Source: Bradyrhizobium diazoefficiens
GTDB taxonomy: Bacteria; Pseudomonadota; Alphaproteobacteria; Rhizobiales; Xanthobacteraceae
Length of the DNA: 64,000 nucleotides
Assembly: GCF_016616235.1 (NCBI RefSeq)
Contig: NZ_CP067100.1
Coordinates: forward strand, 3,965,001-4,029,000
Direction: 5' to 3'
Shown: piece after piece, positions 58,781 through 64,000 of the stretch
Position numbering within the stretch: position 1 is the first letter of the stretch
Layout of the letters: each line of letters starts with the position of its first letter
Program-made: the position numbers and the translations under genes
The notes under the pieces: generated by a model
The model's database searches: none
Seen by the model: the letters and a program-made list of their open reading frames with translations, nothing else
Told to the model about the DNA's origin: nothing

Positions 58781-59479
58781 TCAGTACTTGGCGACGACCG
58801 GGCCGCCGAAGTGATAGTTCACGCCGACCTGCACGGTGTGGAAGCTGATCGTGCCGGACGCCAGGGGAGCACCGAGGCTGGAGAAGTAGTTCTCGCTGCC
58901 GAAGCTGCGATAGAGGTACTCGCCCTTGACCGACCACTGCGGAGCGAAGAACGCTTCGACGCCCGCGCCGACGGTCCAGCCGGAGTGCCACTTGCTATCG
59001 GAAACGGTCACGCCCAGCGCGCTGAGGCTGAGCTTGTTGTCCATCCAGGCATAGCCACCGGTGCCGTAGAACAGCACCTGGTTGACCGCGTAGCCGATGC
59101 GGCCGCGCACGGTACCCATCGCGTCCGCCTTCGAGCTGAAGGTCGTGGACACAATGCCGAAGCCCGGCACGGCGACGGGACCGGTGGCCGAAGCGCTGAC
59201 GTCAGCCCAGGCGCCGTCGGCCTCCAGGCCGAACACGACGTTGCCGGTCTGCCAGTTGTAGCCGGCGGTGCCGCCGACGAAGCCGCCCTTCATCTTCGGG
59301 TCGCCCGAGGCGTTTTCCCAGGCACCGCCACCGACGATACCGAGGTAGAAGCCGGTCCAGTTGTAGACCGCGACAGGAGCCACCGGAGCCTTGGTGTAGG
59401 GGCGCGCCGCGAGATCGGCGGCCGAAGCCGGGGCGGCGAGAGCGAACAAACAGGCCGAAGCCAACAAAACCTTTTTCAT
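58781..59479 (-). CDS. Outer-membrane beta-barrel protein 2
   Basis: 232 residues from the ATG at 59479 (MKKVLLASACLFALAAPASA), the normal signal peptide. An upstream ATG at 59509 has a better ribosome-binding site (GGAAGG) and would add MRNWDWDYLK; which is used is uncertain. After cleavage, ADLAARPYTKAP is shared with OMP 3. The barrel ends in GVNYHFGGPVVAKY. Trp/Tyr-rich strands and a glycine-rich loop fit an Omp25/Omp31-like porin. It is probably a surface protein of unknown permeant. Confidence 0.88.
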   Translation of the reverse strand: MKKVLLASACLFALAAPASAADLAARPYTKAPVAPVAVYNWTGFYLGIVGGGAWENASGDPKMKGGFVGGTAGYNWQTGNVVFGLEADGAWADVSASATGPVAVPGFGIVSTTFSSKADAMGTVRGRIGYAVNQVLFYGTGGYAWMDNKLSLSALGVTVSDSKWHSGWTVGAGVEAFFAPQWSVKGEYLYRSFGSENYFSSLGAPLASGTISFHTVQVGVNYHFGGPVVAKY

Positions 59480-59670
59480 TTTCAAGTAGTCCCAGTCCCA
59501 GTTTCTCATGTTGCCTTCCGCGAGCAGAAGGGCATCGGACGCCGTGGTCCAACTGACGTCGTGCTTACACCACTAAAGCTGCAAGTTGTGTCTCTCAAAA
59601 GCCACAACAGCCGCAAAACGTAATGATTGCTGACAGATTGTCGCACCGCCAAGCAGGCACCGCCCAGCAG

Positions 59671-59697
59671 AAAGGCCGGCGCGAGGCCGGCCTTTCA
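59671..59697 (-). terminator. Terminator hairpin after OMP gene 3
   Basis: AAAGGCCGGC (59671-59680) and GCCGGCCTTT (59686-59695) form a stem with a 5-nt loop. On the minus strand it is followed by CTGCTGGG, so the T-tract is short. Confidence 0.75.
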
Positions 59698-59718
59698 AAT
59701 CGAGATTGGAACCAAAGA

Positions 59719-60498
59719 TCAGTACTTTGCGATCACCGGGCCGCCCCAGCGATAGTTCACGCGAATCAGCCCGATATCGACATCCTGGCCAATCCGGTCG
59801 GTGCGCGTGGCGGCACCGCCTGGGAAACCCAGGAAGTTGCCGGAGGCGGTCATCGTGACGTTGCGATTGCCGAGGAAGAGATGATCATACTCGAAGCCGA
59901 CCGACCAGTTGGGTGCGAAGCCGAACTCGATGCCAGCGCCCACCGTGCCGCCCCAACGAGTCTCGTTGGCGCTGTCGAATAGCAGACCGGTCGGGACGTC
60001 GAAACTGCGGTAGCGATCGCCGACCACAGCGGCGCCGCCCTTGACGTACAAGAGCACGTTGTTCCAGGCGTAACCGACTTGGCCGGTGATCAGACCGAAG
60101 GCGTCGATCCTGGACTGATTGCGGATACCCGTGGCGAACAGGACAGTGCTGACGTTGTCGCCCCTGAAGTCGGCCCAGTTGCCTTGGCCTTCCAAGCCGA
60201 ACACCCAATTGGCCGATTGCCAGCGATAGCCGATCTGGCCGCCGACCGTGCCGCCTGTGGCGTTGTGGCAGCCTTCGCGCACCAGTGCGCCGGTGCCTGG
60301 CGAGACGAAGTCCCAGCACTTGTGAGCCGAGCCGCCACCACCATTGATGCCAATGTAGAAGCCGCTCCAGTCGTAAATCGCAGCAACGGCTGGCGCCGGA
60401 GCCTTGGTGTAGGGACGCGCTGCGAGATCCGCCGCGCTTGCCGGAGCCGACAGGCCCAAGGTCACTGCACCGATTACACCGCACAAAATTTTCTTCAT
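59719..60498 (-). CDS. Outer-membrane beta-barrel protein 3 (Omp25-like)
   Basis: 259 residues from the ATG at 60498, with GGGGAG upstream; a longer frame to 60624 is rejected. The signal peptide is MKKILCGVIGAVTLGLSAPASA. The N-terminal mature segment (ADLAARPYTKAP) matches OMP 2, while the body and C-terminus (YIGINGGGGSAHKCWDFV, RTDRIGQDVDIGLIRVNYRW) match OMP 1, so the trio looks mosaic. It ends in PVIAKY with a terminal aromatic residue. Confidence 0.9.
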   Translation of the reverse strand: MKKILCGVIGAVTLGLSAPASAADLAARPYTKAPAPAVAAIYDWSGFYIGINGGGGSAHKCWDFVSPGTGALVREGCHNATGGTVGGQIGYRWQSANWVFGLEGQGNWADFRGDNVSTVLFATGIRNQSRIDAFGLITGQVGYAWNNVLLYVKGGAAVVGDRYRSFDVPTGLLFDSANETRWGGTVGAGIEFGFAPNWSVGFEYDHLFLGNRNVTMTASGNFLGFPGGAATRTDRIGQDVDIGLIRVNYRWGGPVIAKY

Positions 60499-60927
60499 TG
60501 TAGTCTCCCCAGTTTCACCGCTTCTGGGTCCCCGAAGCGGAAGATCAGGCGCGACGCCCAAATGAATCAATTCCGAGGCGAGCCTAGCCCGAAGCGCGGG
60601 CAGAGTCCGTCTCCGAAATGCCACACTCGCGAACTGCTTGAACTCGGTCCAACTTGATGAATGTTAAGAGTTTTTTGTCGTTGGCGGGAACCCGAAAAGG
60701 TTCCATCCACAGCGTGCCATTTTTCAGCGATCTGTGGCCCAGCAATCGTTTGCCTTGTACAGGAACAAATCTGGAACAAGGCCGGCGTCGATGCTATATG
60801 TGGGGATAACCCGAGGGGTGACGGGCTGATCAGCCCGCCCGAGCGTATAGGGTCGGCCAATAGGGCGGCATCGCGGCGCGAGGGCCGGCCCTTTGAAATT
60901 CAGTGGCATCTGGAGTGGAGAGCGGCG
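60499..60927. other. Divergent promoter region between OMP gene 3 and ssb
   Basis: 429 bp without a credible gene. It contains a perfect inverted repeat GGAACC-CGAAAA-GGTTCC at 60687-60704 and a LexA-type box at 60763-60777. The ssb ribosome-binding site is GGAG-rich just before 60928. The reading frame that extends upstream of ssb is not protein-like. Confidence 0.6.
60763..60777 (+). promoter_or_regulatory. LexA-type box upstream of ssb
   Basis: GAAC-AAATCTG-GAAC, the same direct-repeat spacing as at 57612-57626. It is 150 bp before the ssb start. In ssb's direction it reads GAAC-N7-GAAC; on the other strand it is GTTC-N7-GTTC toward OMP gene 3. ssb is a known SOS target in alphaproteobacteria, so ssb is the likelier gene. 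Confidence 0.65.
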
Positions 60928-61422
60928 ATGGCGGGAAGCGTCAACAAGGTCATTCTGGTTGGAAATCTCGGCAAGGATCCGGAAATCCGCCGCACCCAGG
61001 ACGGGCGGCCGATCGCGAATTTGAGCATCGCCACCTCGGAGACCTGGCGCGACAAGAACAGCGGCGAGCGCAAGGAAAAGACCGAGTGGCACCGCGTCGT
61101 GATCTTCAATGAAGGGCTGTGCAAGGTCGCCGAGCAGTACCTGAAGAAGGGCGCCAAGGTTTACATCGAGGGTGCACTCCAGACCCGCAAATGGACCGAC
61201 CAGAGCGGCGTCGAGAAGTACTCCACAGAGGTCGTGCTCCAGGGCTTCAACTCGACCCTGACGATGCTCGACGGCCGCGGCGGCGGGGGAGGCGGCAGCT
61301 TCGGCGACGAGCCGGGCGGCGATTTCGGCTCCTCGGGTCCCGCCAGTGGCGCGCCGCGCCGTCCCGTTGCCGCGACCGGCGGTGGCCGCAACAGCGACAT
61401 GGATGACGATATCCCGTTCTGA
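60928..61422 (+). CDS. ssb: Single-stranded DNA-binding protein
   Basis: 164 residues from the ATG at 60928 ([15 protein letters not shown]), the standard start. The OB-fold (about 1-115) has [27 protein letters not shown] and [12 protein letters not shown]. The C-terminal part is Gly-rich with [13 protein letters not shown], and it ends in the conserved acidic tip DMDDDIPF that recruits partner proteins. A LexA-type box lies 150 bp upstream. Confidence 0.97.
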   Translation: MAGSVNKVILVGNLGKDPEIRRTQDGRPIANLSIATSETWRDKNSGERKEKTEWHRVVIFNEGLCKVAEQYLKKGAKVYIEGALQTRKWTDQSGVEKYSTEVVLQGFNSTLTMLDGRGGGGGGSFGDEPGGDFGSSGPASGAPRRPVAATGGGRNSDMDDDIPF

Positions 61423-61565
61423 CGCTTACGGGGGCGTCTCTCCTCGAACGGTACGTGCTCGCGCAAAGCGGCAGGATTTCTTACCAATTGGTTGGTGGAG
61501 CTCGGCTTTTCCGGGCCTGCTTCAGGTGCTGCCTCAAGCCTTTGACGGGCGATGATGTGAATGGT

Positions 61566-61582
61566 ATTAACTTCATGTTAAT
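61566..61582. promoter_or_regulatory. Inverted repeat upstream of the DUF2306 gene
   Basis: ATTAAC and GTTAAT form perfect 6-bp arms around TTCAT, 41 bp before the DUF2306 start. A separate palindrome ACCAATTGGT lies at 61483-61492. Either could be an operator; no regulator is known. Confidence 0.3.
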
Positions 61583-61623
61583 CCTATTTACATGGCTCTC
61601 CCGCCGGTCGGAGGACGCACCGC

Positions 61624-62022
61624 ATGAGTCTTGCGCCGCTGCTTGAGGCCGCTCCAGCGATCCCGCTGCACGCCTTTGCCGCGATGGCGGCCTTCGTGCT
61701 CGGCCTCGTTCAATTCGCCGCCCCCAAGGGCACGCTGCCGCACCGGACGCTCGGCTGGATCTGGGTTCTCCTGATGATCGCGGTGGCCGCCTCGTCATTC
61801 TGGATCCACGGCATCCGCGTCGTCGGACCGTTCGGCCCGATCCATCTGCTGTCGATCTTCACCCTCGTCGTGCTGCCGCTCGCGGTGTGGCGGGCGCACA
61901 CCCATCGCATCGCCGATCACCGGCGGATGATGATCTTCATATTTGCCGGTGCGCTGGTGGTGGCGGGACTGTTCACACTTGTGCCCGGGCGGATCATGCA
62001 CCGGGTGATTTTCGGGGCGTGA
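61624..62022 (+). CDS. DUF2306 domain-containing membrane protein
   Basis: 132 residues with four transmembrane helices (FAAMAAFVLGLVQFAAPKG, then WVLLMIAVAASSFWIHG, LLSIFTLVVLPLAVW and IFIFAGALVVAGLFTLVPG). GGAGG precedes the ATG. His residues in HRTLGW and HRRMMIF suggest possible metal or heme ligands. The function of DUF2306 is unknown. It lies between ssb and gyrA on the same strand. Confidence 0.87.
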   Translation: MSLAPLLEAAPAIPLHAFAAMAAFVLGLVQFAAPKGTLPHRTLGWIWVLLMIAVAASSFWIHGIRVVGPFGPIHLLSIFTLVVLPLAVWRAHTHRIADHRRMMIFIFAGALVVAGLFTLVPGRIMHRVIFGA

Positions 62023-62116
62023 CGGGCCGTTTGCAAGGGCCGATTTCGAACCTGCTTCAGGCCGTGGTGCGGAGAGCGTAAGTCTCTGGAAAAACAGTCG
62101 GAAAAACCGCTTCCCG

Positions 62117-62132
62117 CACCCTTGCAAGGGTG
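62117..62132. promoter_or_regulatory. Perfect 16-bp palindrome upstream of gyrA
   Basis: CACCCTTGCAAGGGTG is fully self-complementary and lies 58 bp before the gyrA TTG start. A dimeric regulator site is plausible; it is not a known consensus. There is no T-tract, so termination is unlikely. Confidence 0.45.
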
Positions 62133-62190
62133 GTTATCAGGGCCTCGATGCGCTATATGATTCCCAGATAAACCCTCACCGGATTTCCCC

Positions 62191-64000
62191 TTGGCTGACG
62201 ACGACAACAAGCCCGGCGACCAGCCGGCGCAACCCTCGGACATTCGCCCCGTCTCGATCTACGAGGAGATGAAGAAGTCCTATCTCGATTACGCCATGAG
62301 CGTGATCGTGTCGCGCGCGCTGCCCGATGCACGCGACGGGTTGAAGCCGGTGCATCGCCGCATCCTGTTCTCGATGAACGAGGAAGGCTACACGCCCGAC
62401 AAGAAGCACAAGAAGTCGGCCGGCATCGTCGGCGACGTCATGGGCCAGTACCATCCGCATGGCGACCAGGCGATCTACGACGCGCTGGTGCGCATGGCGC
62501 AGCCGTTCTCGATGCGGGAACTGTTGGTGGACGGGCAGGGCAATTTCGGCTCGGTCGACGGCGATCCGCCGGCGGCGATGCGCTACACCGAGTCGCGCCT
62601 GACCAAGATCGCGCTCAAGCTGCTCGACGATATCGACAACGAGACGGTCGACTTCCAGGACAATTACGACGGCTCGACCAAGGAGCCGGTGGTTCTGCCG
62701 GCGCGGTTCCCGAACCTGCTGGTCAACGGCGCCGGCGGCATCGCCGTGGGTATGGCCACCAACATTCCGCCGCACAATCTCGGCGAGGTCATCGATGCCT
62801 GCCTGGCGCTGGTCGACAATCCGTCGCTGACCATCGACGAACTCAACAACATCATTCCGGGTCCGGATTTTCCGACCGGCGGCATCATCCTCGGGCGCCA
62901 GGGCATCCGCAGCGCCTATCATCTCGGCCGCGGCTCGATCGTGATGCGCGGCAAGGTCGAGTTCGAGACCATTCGCAAGGAGCGCGAGGCGATCGTCATC
63001 ACCGAGATCCCGTATCAGGTGAACAAGGCGACGATGGTCGAGCGTATCGCAGAGCTCTATAAGGAAAAGAAAATCGAGGGCATCTCCGATTTGCGCGACG
63101 AGTCCGACCGCGACGGCTATCGCGTCGTCGTCGAGCTCAAGCGCGATGCCGTGCCCGACGTGGTGCTGAACCAGCTCTACAAGTTCACGCCGCTGCAGAC
63201 TTCTTTCGGCGTCAACGCCGTCGCGCTCGACAGCGGCCGGCCGCAGACGATGAACCTGAAGGACATGCTGACGATCTTCGTCGGCTTCCGCGAGCAGGTC
63301 GTCACCCGCCGCACCAAATACAAGCTGCGCAAGGCGCGCGAGCGCGCGCATGAGCAGGTCGGACTTGCGATTGCGGTCGCGAATATCGACGAGATCATCA
63401 AGGTGATCCGGACATCGCCGACGCCGGCCGCCGCGCGCGACACCCTGATGACGCGCGACTGGCCGGCCCGCGACGTCGAGGACATCATCACGCTGATCGA
63501 CGATCCCCGTCACCGGATCAACGAGGATGGCACCATCCGCCTGTCGCTGGATCAGGCGAAGGCCATCCTGGAACTGCGCCTGGCACGCCTCACCGCACTC
63601 GGCCGCGACGAAATCGGCGAAGAGCTGGCAAAGCTCGCCGGCGAGATCGGCGAGTATCTCGCAATCCTGCACTCGCGCGCCCGCATCCTCGACATCATCA
63701 AGACCGAGCTCGCCGAAGTGAAGGCCGAATTCGCCACCCCGCGCCGCACCGTGATCATGGAGCAGGAGGGCGAGGTCGAGGACGAGGACCTGATCCAGCG
63801 CGAGGACATGGTCGTCACCGTCTCGCACGCCGGCTATGTCAAGCGCGTGCCGCTGTCGGCCTACCGGGCGCAGCGCCGCGGCGGCAAGGGCCGCGCCGGC
63901 ATGCAGACCCGCGACGAGGACTTCGTCAGCCGGCTCTTTGTCGCATCGACTCATACTCCGGTGCTGTTCTTCTCCTCGCGCGGCCAGGTCTACAAGGAAA
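62191..64000 (+). CDS. gyrA: DNA gyrase subunit A (3' end outside the window)
   Basis: 603 codons and one base are present; the stop is beyond the window. The TTG at 62191 gives [20 protein letters not shown], then [27 protein letters not shown]. The catalytic Tyr is Y132 in [11 protein letters not shown]. The QRDR reads GDQAIYD, with Q93 where E. coli has Ser83. The coiled-coil arm and the start of the C-terminal DNA-wrapping domain follow. A TTG start is inferred because no better start is near. Confidence 0.93.
   Translation, partial: MADDDNKPGDQPAQPSDIRPVSIYEEMKKSYLDYAMSVIVSRALPDARDGLKPVHRRILFSMNEEGYTPDKKHKKSAGIVGDVMGQYHPHGDQAIYDALVRMAQPFSMRELLVDGQGNFGSVDGDPPAAMRYTESRLTKIALKLLDDIDNETVDFQDNYDGSTKEPVVLPARFPNLLVNGAGGIAVGMATNIPPHNLGEVIDACLALVDNPSLTIDELNNIIPGPDFPTGGIILGRQGIRSAYHLGRGSIVMRGKVEFETIRKEREAIVITEIPYQVNKATMVERIAELYKEKKIEGISDLRDESDRDGYRVVVELKRDAVPDVVLNQLYKFTPLQTSFGVNAVALDSGRPQTMNLKDMLTIFVGFREQVVTRRTKYKLRKARERAHEQVGLAIAVANIDEIIKVIRTSPTPAAARDTLMTRDWPARDVEDIITLIDDPRHRINEDGTIRLSLDQAKAILELRLARLTALGRDEIGEELAKLAGEIGEYLAILHSRARILDIIKTELAEVKAEFATPRRTVIMEQEGEVEDEDLIQREDMVVTVSHAGYVKRVPLSAYRAQRRGGKGRAGMQTRDEDFVSRLFVASTHTPVLFFSSRGQVYKE

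Noticed and set aside
62176..63954. 592-residue minus-strand frame across gyrA
   Set aside because: It is antisense to a confident gyrA and has the usual shadow composition.

Overview
The window is high-GC chromosomal DNA from an alphaproteobacterium of the Rhizobiales, most likely Bradyrhizobium or a close relative. The evidence is an ExoR-type Sel1 protein, a linked dgt-argS-SPOR-nagZ-scpAB-tatABC-serS-surE-pcm-LysM series, direct-repeat LexA boxes of the alphaproteobacterial type, DUF1127, DUF3597 and DUF1217 proteins, Omp25-like small porins, and several intergenic palindromic repeats of a kind seen in Bradyrhizobium. No rRNA, tRNA, CRISPR array, insertion sequence or prophage was found. 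The genus call rests on recognition, not on a search.

Layout. 1-650: the end of an unidentified upstream gene, two dispersed inverted repeats and the ilvD leader. 0.65-7 kb: ilvD, an overlapping exoR-like gene, xthA, a hybrid sensor kinase and erpA. 7.1-22 kb: a housekeeping series running left to right (dgt, argS, a SPOR-domain protein, nagZ, scpA, scpB, tatA, tatB, tatC, serS, a small hypothetical gene, surE, pcm, and a LysM/degenerate-LytM lipoprotein), with one reversed response regulator and two copies of a double-hairpin repeat. 22-29 kb: a DUF815 ATPase, then yajC-secD-secF followed by homologues of two mitochondrial complex I assembly factors, and an ACT-domain threonine dehydratase.

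29-45 kb is more accessory. It holds a winged-helix/TPR regulator divergent from a cupin, a class V aminotransferase divergent from a LysR gene, and a CoA-transferase/HMG-CoA-lyase-type/MFS catabolic operon. These are followed by a CAP-domain protein, a kinase fused to an acyl-CoA-synthetase C-terminal domain, trmFO, a DUF1127 protein, a lytic transglycosylase, membrane proteins and two GNAT paralogues. 45-51 kb: a small lipoprotein with a coupled micro-ORF, an acyl-CoA synthetase with a PPC-domain protein, a multi-repeat DUF1217 flagellar-type protein and a small ATPase.

51-54.5 kb: a gene-free island of dispersed repeats, a HAD phosphatase whose last residues come from a repeat, and two neighbouring toxin-antitoxin modules. 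One of these has a PIN toxin with an extra C-terminal domain. 54.5-64 kb: uvrA and ssb, each preceded by a GAAC-N7-GAAC LexA-type box. They flank three paralogous outer-membrane beta-barrel genes that share near-identical terminators. A DUF2306 membrane protein and the first 603 codons of gyrA, cut by the window edge, complete the region.

The main themes are envelope biogenesis and export (Tat, Sec, LysM/M23, MltB, OMPs, ExoR), DNA maintenance (XthA, ScpAB, UvrA, Ssb, GyrA) and tRNA charging or modification (ArgS, SerS, TrmFO). The clearest candidates for undescribed biology are the PIN plus C-terminal domain toxin, the kinase/AMP-binding-C fusion, the 36-residue coupled ORF, the mosaic OMP trio and the hairpin-swapped repeat pair.
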